A stretch of DNA of 64,000 nucleotides from Streptomyces sp. M92 (lineage in GTDB: Bacteria > Actinomycetota > Actinomycetes > Streptomycetales > Streptomycetaceae), in contig NZ_CP101137.1 in NCBI RefSeq assembly GCF_028473745.1, positions 6,138,001 through 6,202,000 on the forward strand. Reading direction: 5' to 3'. Of the stretch, positions 8,042 through 16,313 are shown piece after piece. The position numbers and the translations under genes are program-made. The notes beneath the pieces are model-generated. The model was not told where the DNA came from and did no database searches. It saw only the letters and a program-made list of their open reading frames with translations. Positions within the stretch are counted from its first letter, which is position 1. Every line of letters starts with the position of its first letter.

Positions 8042-8908
8042 CTACGCCTCGTGGTCCGCCGCGCCGCCCGCGCCGAGCGGGCCGGTCGGGTTCATCGCCC
8101 CCTCGGCCTCCAGCCGGGGCAGGTCCCGCCGGGCGACCCGCAGGACGACGGGCGGCAGGGCGCCGCGTCCCGCCTGGGCCAGACGCAGCCAGCGGGGCAC
8201 GTACACGGCCGTGCTGCGGCGTTCCACGGCGCGGACCAGCCGGGCGGCGACCGTGGCCGCCGGGAAGGTGCGGCGCGCCGGTGCCGGCATGTGGGCGCGC
8301 AGTTCGCGCAGGACCGCGTACCGGTCGGCGTCGCGGATCATGTCGGTGTCGATCCAGTTGAGGTAGGCGATGCCCACGGCGACGCCGTGGTGGGCGACCT
8401 CGGCGCGCAGCGAGTGGGCGAACGCCTCCACCCCCGCCTTGGCGGCGCAGTAGGCGCTCATCATGGGCGCGGCGCCGAGTGAGGCCAGCGAGGCGATCTG
8501 GAGGTGGTACCCGGCGGTGCGGCGCAGGTCCGGGAGGAAGGCGCGGGCCGTGTGGGCGCTCCCGGTCAGGTTCACGTCCACGACGCGGCGCCATTCGTCC
8601 GGGTCCGAGGTGGCGAACGGTCCGCCCAGCGCGATGCCGGCGTTCGCGACGACGACCGACGGAGGCCCGAGGCGACCGCGCACCTCGCGGGCCGCCGCGT
8701 CCAGCGCGGCCGGGTCGGTGACGTCGGTCTCGACGGCGAGTGCCGGGGTGGGCAGTGCCGCCGCCAGGGCGTCCAGGAGCGGTTTCTCGTGGCCGAGCAG
8801 GGCGAGCCGGGCGCCCCGGAGCGCGCAGGCGCGGGCCAGGGCGGCGCCCAGTCCGCGGGCGGCGCCGGTCACCACGACGGTGCGGTTGCTGAGGGGGCTG
8901 TCGGTCAC
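8042..8908 (-). CDS. Short-chain dehydrogenase/reductase
   Basis: Classical SDR of 288 residues. The cofactor motif TGAARGLG is near 14-21, ANAGI near 90-94, the catalytic Ser lies in QIASLAS and the catalytic YxxxK in YCAAK (about 153-157). It should oxidise or reduce an alcohol/ketone with NAD(P). It is the last gene of a minus-strand set with a CrtI-like oxidoreductase (36 bases upstream) and an SRPBCC protein, which suggests a shared lipid-like or isoprenoid-like substrate; that is inference. The C-terminal 60 residues extend past the usual SDR core. Confidence 0.85.
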   Translation of the reverse strand: MTDSPLSNRTVVVTGAARGLGAALARACALRGARLALLGHEKPLLDALAAALPTPALAVETDVTDPAALDAAAREVRGRLGPPSVVVANAGIALGGPFATSDPDEWRRVVDVNLTGSAHTARAFLPDLRRTAGYHLQIASLASLGAAPMMSAYCAAKAGVEAFAHSLRAEVAHHGVAVGIAYLNWIDTDMIRDADRYAVLRELRAHMPAPARRTFPAATVAARLVRAVERRSTAVYVPRWLRLAQAGRGALPPVVLRVARRDLPRLEAEGAMNPTGPLGAGGAADHEA

Positions 8909-8944
8909 GGGCCGGCCCTTTCTCGGGGTGGGCGGGGGCGCGGT

Positions 8945-10564
8945 TCACTTCTTGTCGCCGGCGCGGTCGCGGCGGGTCAGGGCGCGCTGGACCCGTGTGA
9001 GGTCGGCGAACCGGTGCCTGCGCAGGGCGGCGCGGGCGGCGTTGGCGCCCGGCGCCCCGTGCACTCCTCCGCCCGGGTGGGCGCCCGCGGAGGCGAGGAA
9101 GAGGCCGGCCACCGGGGTCTCCGGCCGGCCCGTGCCGGGCACGGGGCGGAAGACGAGCTGCTGGTGCATGGCGGTGGTGCCGCCGTTGATGGCACCACCC
9201 TCCAGGTTGGCGTCCAGGGCCTGGAGCGTCGGCGGGGCCAGGACGCGGCGGGCCCGGATCAGCGCGCGGAAGCCGGGCGCGAAGCGTTCCACCTGGCGCT
9301 CCACCCGGTCGGCCATGAGCTCCCGCTCCCTGGCGTCCCAGCGGCCGGTGATGCCCTCCTCGCCCGCGTCGGCCCGGATGTCGTGGGGGACGTGGGTGTA
9401 GGCCCAGGCGGACTCCGCGCCGTTCGGTGAGCGGACCGGGTCCGTGGTCGTCATCTGGCCGAACAGCGAGAAGGGGCGGTCGGGGACCTGCCGCATGGCG
9501 ATCTGGGCGGCGAACCGGGTCAGCTCGTCGAGACCGTCGGCCAGGTGCACGGTTCCGGCGCCGGCCGCTTCCGGGCACCGCCAGGGCACGGGGCCGTCCA
9601 GCGCCCAGTCGACCTTGAAGGTGGCGAAGTCCCACTGGAAGCGGCGCAGATCGGCGAGGACCTGGTCCGGCAGGTGCTCGGGGGCCACGAGATCGCCGTA
9701 GAGCGCGGGCACCGACACGTCGGCGAGGACGGCACGGCGGGCGGCGACCGTCTCGCCGCCGGACGTGCGGACGCCCACGGCGCGCCGGTCGCGGACCACG
9801 ACCCGTTCGACGCGCTGCCCGCAGCGCAGGATGCCGCCGCGGGAGCGCAGCCGGTGGACCAGGGCCGCGGTGAGGGCTCCGGAGCCGCCCACCGGCACCG
9901 GGAAGCCGTAGGTCTGGCCGAGCATCGACATCAGCCAGCCGAAGCCGCCGCTCCCGGCCGCCTCGGGGGCGAGATCGGCGTGCAGCGCGTTGCCGGCCAG
10001 GAGCAGCCGGCCGCCCTCGCCGCGGAACTCCTCCTCGCCCATCCGGCGCACCGGCGCCACCAGGGTCCGGGCCAGGCGGAGGCCCCCGCCGCCACGCAGC
10101 CGCAGGGCCAGCCGGGCGCCGGCCCGGACCGGGGGGAAAGGCGTGAAGAGGGCGTCGAGGATGTCGGCGCGGTAGCGGTCCCACACCGCGTGCAGGCGGT
10201 CCCAGGCGGCGCCGTCGCCGGGCGCGAAGGCGTCGAGGGAGGCGGCGGTGACGGCGAGGTCGCGGTCCAGGACGGCGCAGTTGCCGTCGGTCAGGGGGTG
10301 GGCGAGCACGTGCGGGGCGTGGGCCCAGCGCAGTCCGTGGTCCCGCAGCCGCAGTCCGGCCAGGACCGGGGAGGCGGCGGCGAGCGGGTAGAAGGAGCTG
10401 AACAGGTCGTGGACGAAACCGGGGGCGACCTCGCTGTCGTGGCGCACGGCGCCGCCCGGCTCGGGCTGCTCCTCCAGGACCTCGACGCTCCACCCGGCGT
10501 CCGCCAGCAGGTTGGCCGCCACCAGCCCGTTGGGGCCCGCCCCGACGACGACCGCGTCAGGCAC
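8945..10564 (-). CDS. FAD-dependent oxidoreductase, phytoene-desaturase-like
   Basis: The 539-residue protein has an N-terminal FAD motif VVGAGPNGLVAANLLADAG (residues 5-23) and the C-terminal signature LASAGAHPGGGVHGAPGANAA near 490-510. It belongs to the NAD(P)/FAD-dependent oxidoreductase branch related to CrtI and to retinol saturase-like proteins. The substrate cannot be read from sequence. Its start overlaps the SRPBCC stop by 8 bases and an SDR follows, so the three form an operon. It is distinct from crtI in this window and lacks that gene's operon partners. Confidence 0.85.
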   Translation of the reverse strand: MPDAVVVGAGPNGLVAANLLADAGWSVEVLEEQPEPGGAVRHDSEVAPGFVHDLFSSFYPLAAASPVLAGLRLRDHGLRWAHAPHVLAHPLTDGNCAVLDRDLAVTAASLDAFAPGDGAAWDRLHAVWDRYRADILDALFTPFPPVRAGARLALRLRGGGGLRLARTLVAPVRRMGEEEFRGEGGRLLLAGNALHADLAPEAAGSGGFGWLMSMLGQTYGFPVPVGGSGALTAALVHRLRSRGGILRCGQRVERVVVRDRRAVGVRTSGGETVAARRAVLADVSVPALYGDLVAPEHLPDQVLADLRRFQWDFATFKVDWALDGPVPWRCPEAAGAGTVHLADGLDELTRFAAQIAMRQVPDRPFSLFGQMTTTDPVRSPNGAESAWAYTHVPHDIRADAGEEGITGRWDARERELMADRVERQVERFAPGFRALIRARRVLAPPTLQALDANLEGGAINGGTTAMHQQLVFRPVPGTGRPETPVAGLFLASAGAHPGGGVHGAPGANAARAALRRHRFADLTRVQRALTRRDRAGDKK

Positions 10565-11057
10565 GGCCGGTTCCCGTACCGAGGTCCACGGTCCCGGCGG
10601 AGTCGGCCGGGTCCGGACGGCACCCGTCGCCGCTCTCGCAGAGCTTCGCCAGCCTGGCGAGCATCGCGCGGTGCCGCACCTGGATCAGCGCCTCGACGCC
10701 CACGTTGTGCACGAGGCCGCCGGGGCCGCGCAGCGGGTGTTCGTCGACGATGACCAGGCACTGCTCGCCCCAGGGGCGCAGCTCGATGGCGATGCGGGCG
10801 GTGCCGAGCCGGCCCGCCTTGGCCTCGATCTCCAGTTCGGAGCCCGCCACGCAGCGCCTGACGACCGACTCGTTGTTCAGCCGTAGCGGCCCGAGCCGGA
10901 CCTCGTAGGCGATCGTCGCGCCGACCTGGGGCCACTCTCCGCGTCTCGGGGTGACGTCCGACGGACCCACCACCCACTCCACGTACAGGCTGCCGTCCGC
11001 GAGGACGTCCCACACCGCCCGGGGACTCGCCTGGATCAACCGATGCCGAACCGCCAC
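10557..11057 (-). CDS. SRPBCC (START/Bet v1-like) family protein
   Basis: I chose GTG 11057 because GGGAGG sits upstream at good spacing; the longer frame to 11243 adds residues without family character. The 166-residue protein starts VAVRHRLIQASPRAVWDVLADGSLYVEWV, the typical first strand and helix of polyketide-cyclase/SRPBCC folds that bind hydrophobic ligands, and has a conserved PLRGPGGLVHN segment. It is the promoter-proximal gene of the SRPBCC-oxidoreductase-SDR operon, so it may bind or present that pathway's substrate. The last ~25 residues look disordered. Confidence 0.8.
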   Translation of the reverse strand: MAVRHRLIQASPRAVWDVLADGSLYVEWVVGPSDVTPRRGEWPQVGATIAYEVRLGPLRLNNESVVRRCVAGSELEIEAKAGRLGTARIAIELRPWGEQCLVIVDEHPLRGPGGLVHNVGVEALIQVRHRAMLARLAKLCESGDGCRPDPADSAGTVDLGTGTGRA

Positions 11058-11224
11058 GCGTGCCTCCCGCGCCGATGAACCGTCACTGCAAGGACGCCGC
11101 ACTGAGTGCCCCGTCCGCGACGGACCAACCGACGTGCCGGTCAGCCGCGCGAATGTCCGGGGAAAAGCCCTGCATTGGCATGGACCTGATCCCCCCTTCC
11201 TGGCTAAGCTCGTAGCGACCCCGA

Positions 11225-11238
11225 TGAGAGCGCTCTCA
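11225..11238. promoter_or_regulatory. 14-bp perfect palindrome, LacI-family operator-like
   Basis: TGAGAGCGCTCTCA is perfectly self-complementary and has the central GAGCGCTC typical of Streptomyces LacI-type operators (compare the CebR box TGGGAGCGCTCCCA). It lies in the divergent region between the SRPBCC operon (start 11057) and the protease gene (start 11303), 65-78 bases upstream of the latter. Either gene could be regulated. The regulator is not in the window. Confidence 0.55.
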
Positions 11239-11302
11239 GACACGCGGTTGTTCCACCCATCAGTTCCACCCCCACCTTGCTGGAACGACGAAGGGCAACT
11301 CC

Positions 11303-12466
11303 GTGAGACGCAGCAGACTCAGGCACCTCGGCCTGTCCACCCTCCTCGTGCTCGGCGGCCTCACCGCGACCGGCACGCTGCCGGCCTCCGCGGCCGCCTC
11401 CACCACCGCCCCCGACCGGGAACCGGCCGCCTCCGCCGGTCTCCTGGACGCCATGCAGCGGGACTTCGGCCTCACCCGGGCCGAGGCCGAGGACCGGCTC
11501 GCGGCCGAACGCCGGGCCACCGACCTCGCTCCCGAAGCACGCCGGGCCGCCGGGAACGCGTTCGGCGGCTCCTGGTTCGACGCCGGACGCGGGCGGCTGA
11601 CCGTGGCCCTCACCTCGGACGCGTCGCCCACGACGGTGCGGGCGGTGTCCGCCACCGGTGCGCACGTGCGCACCGTCGAGCACAGCGCGCGGCAGCTCGA
11701 CGCGGCCAAGGACCGCATCGACCGCCTCGACGCTCCCGCGGGCGTCGGCAGCTGGCACGTCGACCCGGCCGTCAACTCCGTGGTCGTGAACGTGGTCCGG
11801 GGCGAGCGGACCGACAACGATGTCCGCGCCTTCGTGGACCGGGCCCGCGAGGCCGGCCCGGTCACGGTGCGCACGGTGACCTCGGCACCGGCCACCTTCG
11901 CGGCCGGCACGGTCGGCGGAGACCCGTACTACACCGGGAACGTCCGCTGCTCCATCGGCTTCTCGGTGCACGGCGGCTTCGTCACCGCCGGGCACTGCGG
12001 CGGTGTGGGAGGGGCGGTCCGCGGCTGGGACGGCTCGCACATCGGGACGTTCCAGGGCTCGTCCTTCCCGGGCAACGACTACGCCTGGGTCAGCGTGGGC
12101 AGCGGCTGGTGGACGGTGCCGGTGGTCCTCGGCTGGGGCACCGTCTCCGACCAGCTGGTGCGCGGTTCGAACGAGGCGCCCGTGGGCGCGTCGGTCTGCC
12201 GCTCCGGCTCCACCACCCACTGGCACTGCGGCACCGTGCTGGCGAAGAACGAGACGGTCAACTACAGCCAGGGCGCGGTGCACCAGATGACGAAGACCAG
12301 CGTCTGCGCCGAGGGCGGCGACTCCGGCGGCTCCTTCATCAGCGGCGACCAGGCGCAGGGCGTCACCTCGGGCGGCTGGGGCAACTGCTCCAGCGGCGGG
12401 GAGACCTGGTTCCAGCCCGTCAACGAGATACTCAACCGCTACGGGCTGACCCTGCACACCGCCTGA
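11303..12466 (+). CDS. Secreted S1 family serine protease (streptogrisin / alpha-lytic type)
   Basis: The 387-residue precursor has a Sec signal (basic start MRRSRLRHLG, hydrophobic LSTLLVLGGLTATG, then SASA-like cleavage near 28), a pro-region of about 165 residues with the alpha-lytic pro-domain fold, and a catalytic domain from about 195. The triad is His in TAGHC, Asp in NDYAWV and Ser in GGDSGGS. Six cysteines in the mature part fit three disulfides. It should be exported and self-mature to degrade protein outside the cell. A 13-bp hairpin lies just downstream. Confidence 0.93.
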   Translation: MRRSRLRHLGLSTLLVLGGLTATGTLPASAAASTTAPDREPAASAGLLDAMQRDFGLTRAEAEDRLAAERRATDLAPEARRAAGNAFGGSWFDAGRGRLTVALTSDASPTTVRAVSATGAHVRTVEHSARQLDAAKDRIDRLDAPAGVGSWHVDPAVNSVVVNVVRGERTDNDVRAFVDRAREAGPVTVRTVTSAPATFAAGTVGGDPYYTGNVRCSIGFSVHGGFVTAGHCGGVGGAVRGWDGSHIGTFQGSSFPGNDYAWVSVGSGWWTVPVVLGWGTVSDQLVRGSNEAPVGASVCRSGSTTHWHCGTVLAKNETVNYSQGAVHQMTKTSVCAEGGDSGGSFISGDQAQGVTSGGWGNCSSGGETWFQPVNEILNRYGLTLHTA

Positions 12467-12485
12467 CCCCTTCGGGGACGGCACC

Positions 12486-12515
12486 GCAGCTCCGCCGGGT
12501 GACCGGCGGAGCTGC
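12486..12515 (+). terminator. Hairpin terminator after the protease gene
   Basis: Perfect 13-base stem GCAGCTCCGCCGG / complement with a GTGA loop, 19 bases after the protease stop and 23 bases before the end of the convergent membrane-protein gene. It may serve both strands. Confidence 0.75.
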
Positions 12516-12537
12516 CGGTGGCTCAGCGGTGCGCGGC

Positions 12538-12981
12538 TCAGAAGTCCCCCGGCCCGGCGCCCCCGTCCGGAGCCTCGGGGCCGGACCCCGTGGCCAGCCG
12601 GCGGTAGGCGGCCCGTGCGTGCACCAGGCGGGCCAGTGCCGTGCCGACGAGGGCCGCGGCGAGCAGACAGGCCAGCCAGAGAGCGTCCCGCCGGCCGGCC
12701 CACGTGAGGGTGCCGGCCGGCGGGATCGCGAAGCCGTTGAGGGACAGCCAGCACAGGAGGGCCGTGCCGGGGGCGGCCGTGAACCGGGCGCAGAGCCCGA
12801 GGAGCGCCGCCAGCAGGGAGAGCAGGGCCAGGGCGAGTCCCGGACGGCCGTACCCCACGGTGCCGTTGATGAGCGCCACCAGGGCGAGGGCGCCGCCGAA
12901 GGCTCCCGCCCACACCAGCGGAGCCGCGACCGGCCGGGGGACAGGTCTGGGACCGCTGCCCAGAGGCACCCACTCGATCAC
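12538..12981 (-). CDS. Membrane protein with a DUF4118-like (KdpD sensor transmembrane) region
   Basis: GTG 12981 is preceded by GGAAGGAG, which decides the start over the longer frame to 13056. The 147-residue protein has about four hydrophobic helices (roughly 20-40, 47-65, 66-85, 102-122). The stretch FTAAPGTALLCWLSLNGF followed by TLTWAGRRDALWL resembles the DUF4118 membrane module of KdpD-like histidine kinases. There is no kinase domain, so it is a stand-alone membrane part. Function unknown. Confidence 0.75.
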   Translation of the reverse strand: MIEWVPLGSGPRPVPRPVAAPLVWAGAFGGALALVALINGTVGYGRPGLALALLSLLAALLGLCARFTAAPGTALLCWLSLNGFAIPPAGTLTWAGRRDALWLACLLAAALVGTALARLVHARAAYRRLATGSGPEAPDGGAGPGDF

Positions 12982-13119
12982 TCTGACGGCTCCTTCCGGT
13001 CCCGGACGGTCCCGACCACGGCATCGGACACCGGCTCTGCGGGCAGATTGTCCCACCGGGACGCGGGGCGTGTACGGAGCGCCGGGTGCCGGCCCTACCG
13101 GTCGGCTTCCCCTCGCGGT

Positions 13120-13590
13120 GCGGGCCGGGCGGGGCCGCCTCGGACGGGCGCCGGTTCACCCGCCTGCACGTCCCCGCCGGACCGTTCGCCGGGCGGCCCG
13201 GCCGTCGTCCGCGCCCCGGGGACCAGCCGGCCGGCGGACCGCGGCCAGCCGACGAGCACGTGCGCCCGTCCCGCGACGACGGGGCCGAGCACGGTGAGGA
13301 CGAGGAAGTACCCGGCAATGCAGGGGGTTAGCCGCCCGTCGGGTCCGGTGCCCGCGGCCATGACGGCCAGGATCAGCGCGAACTCCCCCGGACGATCAGG
13401 GTGGTGGCGATCGCCTCGGCGGGCTGGGCACCGTGGTCGTACACGCGGGCGACGCACAGCCCGGTGACGACGTTCATGCGGACGGTCAGTGCCGCCGCCG
13501 CGGCGACCGGTCCGGCGACGGAGGCGATGTCGCCGGGGTCGATGGCGAGCCCTAAGGCGAAGAAGAAGACGGCGGCGAAGGCGGGACGGG
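13120..13590 (-). pseudogene. Remnant of a CPA2/KefB-like cation:proton antiporter, frameshifted and 5'-truncated
   Basis: From about 13590 downward one frame encodes AAVFFFALGLAIDPGDIASV and AEAIATTLIVRG, the late membrane helices of a CPA2-type antiporter. After LIVRG the frame ends in SSR-stop, while the next phase continues as GEFALILAVMAAGTG and YFLVLTVLGPVVAG. One base is missing in a run of five G at about 13388-13392. The N-terminal two thirds are absent; upstream sequence is low-complexity with 18-bp repeats. It also carries a TTA leucine codon (ALGLA), rare in Streptomyces. A sequencing slip could explain the shift but not the truncation. Confidence 0.7.
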
Positions 13591-13601
13591 ACGCTCTGCC
13601 C

Positions 13602-13655
13602 CGATGGGGCCGCCTTCCCCGATGGGGCTTCCTTCCCCGATGGGCCTTCCTTCCC
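13602..13655. repeat. Three tandem 18-bp units at the antiporter break
   Basis: CGATGGGGCCGCCTTCCC-like units start at 13602, 13620 and 13638, differing at one to three positions. They sit at the 5' edge of the antiporter remnant, where homology ends. Confidence 0.75.
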
Positions 13656-14041
13656 CCCACACCCCTCCCCGGCCCCGGACAGAGCCCCCCGGGCGCGGCA
13701 TCGCTCAACGGTCGCACGCCGGGCGGGGGGCGACTCTCGGGGACCGCGCCCATTGGCCGCCGTGGCCGACACCCATCGTGGACGGGAGGGCGTGCTGCTC
13801 CGCGGCGTGGGAGGGCGCGCCGCGACCGACTCGGGGATCCCGGCCGCGGCACACCCTGCGACCCCGGCGCGGGAGGACTGCGCGCCCGGGCACGACGTGC
13901 GACTGCCCCGGACTCAGACCCCGACACTGCCCCAGGCGAGTGATCGTCACGACCGTCAACCGCCATGAGGTCCGGAACCCTTTCGACTGACAGCCACCGC
14001 CCGGCGGGCTGTCACGTCACCATTCTTTCGGTCGGTTCTCC
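13656..14041. other. Non-coding stretch before the terpene synthase gene
   Basis: Several open frames cross this stretch on both strands but none has a credible start, ribosome site or recognisable product. It presumably holds the terpene synthase promoter near its right end, where the sequence becomes more AT-rich (about 14020-14060). I see nothing else. Confidence 0.5.
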
Positions 14042-14089
14042 ATGATCGTGAGCGAATCCCCGCCGCTCGCCCGAAAGGTTCGCCTTGCC

Positions 14090-15172
14090 ATGACCTCCCC
14101 CGCCTCCCGCGTTTCCGGCGTGGAATTGCCGCCGGTCTTCTGCCCTTTCGAGTCCGCCATTCACCCCCGGGTCCGGCAGGTCGAGAAACAGGCCGTGAAA
14201 TGGATCGACGACAGCGGAATGTGCGCCTCGGAGCGGGAACGGGCCTGGGTGGTCGCGACGCACAGCGCCGACTTCTTCGGACGCTTCGCGCCGGTCGCCG
14301 AGGAGGAGCGGCTGCTGGCGGCGGCCCTGTGGGTGTACTGGGGCTTCGCCTTCGACGACGCGCGGTGCGACAGCGGTCCGCTCAGCAGCCGTCCGGCCCA
14401 GTTCAACGCGCTGGCCGGCCAGGTGCAGCGGGCCTGCGAGACGGATTCGGCCGTGGGCTCGGACCGCTTCGCCGGAGCACTGCAGGACATCATGCGCCGC
14501 TTCCGCGGCTTCGCCCCGCCCACCCAGGTCAGCAGGTTCGCGCACGCCCACCGCGCCTGGCTGTCGGGGGTGGCCTGGCAGATCGGCAACCAGGCGGCCG
14601 GCCGCATGCCGGGCCTGGACGACTTCCTGACGATGCGGCTGCTGTCGTCGGGCGGCGAGCCGACCTTCGCCCTGCTGGAACTGGCGACGGGTGCGCAGGT
14701 CCCGGGCCGTGAGCTGCACCGCCCGGCCGTCCGCGCGCTCACCGAGATGGCCATCCTCGTGGCCGCCCTGGACAACGACGGGCACTCCCTGCGCAAGGAA
14801 CTCGGCGGCGGGGAGGCCGACCAGAACGTGTACACGGTGCTGACGCAGGAACTGTCCTGCCCGCTCGAGGACGCCGTACGGGCGGCCACCGGCCTGCGGG
14901 ACCGCGTCCTGCTGCGCTTCATGGAGCTGCACGACCGGGTCCGGCCGACCGCCGGAGAGGACCTGCGCACGTATCTGGGCGGGCTCACGTACGGCATCCG
15001 AGGCAACAACGAGTGGGGACTGCGGGTGCCGCGGTACATCCGCAGCGGGTACTGGCCCGACGAAATGGACGACACGCTGCTGACCTGGGCCGACGAGCCG
15101 TCCGACACCCGCCCGGGGCCGGTGGAGGGCGCCCCGGCCATCGCCTGGTGGTGGGACGCGGACCTCTCCTGA
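14090..15172 (+). CDS. Class I terpene synthase (terpene cyclase)
   Basis: The protein ionises a prenyl diphosphate with Mg2+ and cyclises the cation. With ATG 14090 (GAAAGG upstream) it has 360 residues; ATG 14042 in the same frame adds 16. Metal motifs are complete: DDARCD at 89-94, NDGHSLRKE at 229-237, an upstream pyrophosphate-sensor Arg at about 183 and the C-terminal RY pair (VPRY). The DDxxCD form and the RPAQF segment resemble the actinobacterial sesquiterpene/diterpene cyclases outside the geosmin and 2-methylisoborneol groups. The product cannot be predicted. A prenyl diphosphate synthase and ABC exporter lie 1-4 kb downstream. Confidence 0.93.
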   Translation: MTSPASRVSGVELPPVFCPFESAIHPRVRQVEKQAVKWIDDSGMCASERERAWVVATHSADFFGRFAPVAEEERLLAAALWVYWGFAFDDARCDSGPLSSRPAQFNALAGQVQRACETDSAVGSDRFAGALQDIMRRFRGFAPPTQVSRFAHAHRAWLSGVAWQIGNQAAGRMPGLDDFLTMRLLSSGGEPTFALLELATGAQVPGRELHRPAVRALTEMAILVAALDNDGHSLRKELGGGEADQNVYTVLTQELSCPLEDAVRAATGLRDRVLLRFMELHDRVRPTAGEDLRTYLGGLTYGIRGNNEWGLRVPRYIRSGYWPDEMDDTLLTWADEPSDTRPGPVEGAPAIAWWWDADLS

Positions 15173-15194
15173 CGCCCGGACGGGGGCGGTCGGG

Positions 15195-15821
15195 TCAGCG
15201 CGCCGAGGCCAGGTCGAGCGTCCACCAGGGCCCGCCGGAGCCCTTCGCCCGGCCGACGCCGGCATGGGTGTAACGGCAGGTGAGGAGGATGTCGCGGTGC
15301 TGGGCGCTGCGCATCCAGACGGTCACGGCGTCCTCGGCGGTGTCCGACCCGGCGGCGACGTTCTCGCCGGCCGAGCCGACCCGGTACCCGGCGGCCCGCA
15401 TCCGGTCGGCGGGGCTGCTGCCGTCGGTTCCCGTGTGGGACAGCCGGCGGGTACGGGCCATGGCGCTGCTGTGTTTCTGCGCGGCCCGGTCGAGCGCCCC
15501 GTGCAGCCGCACCGGGGAGCAGCCGGCCTGCTTCCGCTGCCGGTTGACGGCGTCGACCATGCGCTCGTCCGCCGCACCGGAACCTCCCTTCTGCGGCCGG
15601 GAGGCGGACGAGTCCGAGGCGGACTGGCCGGACGCGGACTGGCCGGGCGCGGGCTGCCACCGGCCCGGCTCGGGCACCGGCCACAGCGGCGCCCGGTAGG
15701 GGGTGGGCGGCGTCGGTGGGGGCGGTGGTCCGGCCCAGGCGGCTGTCTGGGGCACGTGAAGTGCGGTGAGGACCGCGCAGAGGACGAGCGCCGGCCGCCG
15801 CGTCCGGGTCATCATATTCAT
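15195..15821 (-). CDS. Secreted CAP-domain (SCP/PR1-like) protein
   Basis: ATG 15821, with GGAAAGG upstream, gives 208 residues; the frame reaches 15863 but the extra part is not signal-like. Residues 1-30 form a Sec signal (MTRTRRPALVLCAVLTAL, AWAG cleavage). A Pro/Ser/Gln-rich linker follows, with repeated GQSAS. The CAP domain covers about 90-208, with RMVDAVNRQRKQAGCSPV, KHSSAMARTRRLSHTG and GENVAAGSDTAEDAVTVWMRS followed by HRDILL, all typical. Bacterial CAP proteins are extracellular with poorly known roles. It is convergent with the terpene synthase gene, 22 bases away. Confidence 0.88.
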   Translation of the reverse strand: MNMMTRTRRPALVLCAVLTALHVPQTAAWAGPPPPPTPPTPYRAPLWPVPEPGRWQPAPGQSASGQSASDSSASRPQKGGSGAADERMVDAVNRQRKQAGCSPVRLHGALDRAAQKHSSAMARTRRLSHTGTDGSSPADRMRAAGYRVGSAGENVAAGSDTAEDAVTVWMRSAQHRDILLTCRYTHAGVGRAKGSGGPWWTLDLASAR

Positions 15822-16016
15822 TATCGCCTTTCCTTTCCGGTCACCGAAAAGCATCGTTCGCATCGACGGTGACGTTCATCGCGTTTTCTGCTGGTGTATC
15901 CGGCATCTTCATTCGAGGGAACACGGCCTTTTACGGCGCCGCGGCGAGACGGGATTGGCTAGCATTGCAATCGTTCACGCCCCCTCTCCCTTTTTGATTC
16001 CTTTCGGAGGTATTTC
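15822..16016. promoter_or_regulatory. AT-rich divergent region between CAP gene and small secreted peptide gene
   Basis: About 195 bases, clearly richer in A/T than the surroundings, with TTTTTG and TTTTAC runs and a TAGCAT hexamer about 55 bases before the peptide start as a possible -10. Both flanking genes encode exported products and point outward from here. Confidence 0.45.
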
Positions 16017-16259
16017 ATGTCGTTGAAGCTGCGCCGCGCCGCCGTGGTGTCGCTGGCCGCGCTGGCCCTGACGGCGGGCGGGGCCGTGTCGGCCGCCGGT
16101 GCCGCCGAGGCGTCGGCTCCGGCCGTCGCCGCGCTCGGCCCCGACGGCGGCGGTCACGGGTCCCGGGGCGGCCACGAGCCGCCGCTGCACTTCGGCCCGT
16201 TCGAGATCCCGAAGTTCGGCAGCGTCTCCGGCGGCTTCTCCTGGGGGCTCGCGCGCTAG
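16017..16259 (+). CDS. Small secreted peptide of unknown function (80 aa)
   Basis: ATG 16017 with TCGGAGG upstream. The product has a basic start (MSLKLRRAAV), a hydrophobic core VSLAALALTAGGAVSAAGA and AxA sites near 29-34, so it should be exported. The mature part of about 46 residues is rich in Gly, His and Pro (GGGHGSRGGHEPPLHFGPFEIPKFGSV in two pieces) and ends SWGLAR. It has no cysteine. I recognise no family. It sits between the CAP gene and the ABC exporter operon, with a shared hairpin downstream. Confidence 0.7.
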   Translation: MSLKLRRAAVVSLAALALTAGGAVSAAGAAEASAPAVAALGPDGGGHGSRGGHEPPLHFGPFEIPKFGSVSGGFSWGLAR

Positions 16260-16285
16260 CGCGGCCGGGCAGCGGCAACACCCGG

Positions 16286-16313
16286 ATGAGGGCCGTCGGT
16301 CGACGGCCCTCAT
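16286..16313. terminator. Hairpin shared by the secreted-peptide gene and the ABC operon
   Basis: A 12-bp perfect stem (ATGAGGGCCGTC and its complement) with a GGTC loop lies between convergent genes. Its right arm overlaps the last codons and stop of the ABC permease gene. Confidence 0.8.

Noticed and set aside
13373..13966. 197-codon minus frame as an intact membrane protein
   Set aside because: Only the last ~70 codons resemble an antiporter and homology continues in another frame, so it is a remnant.
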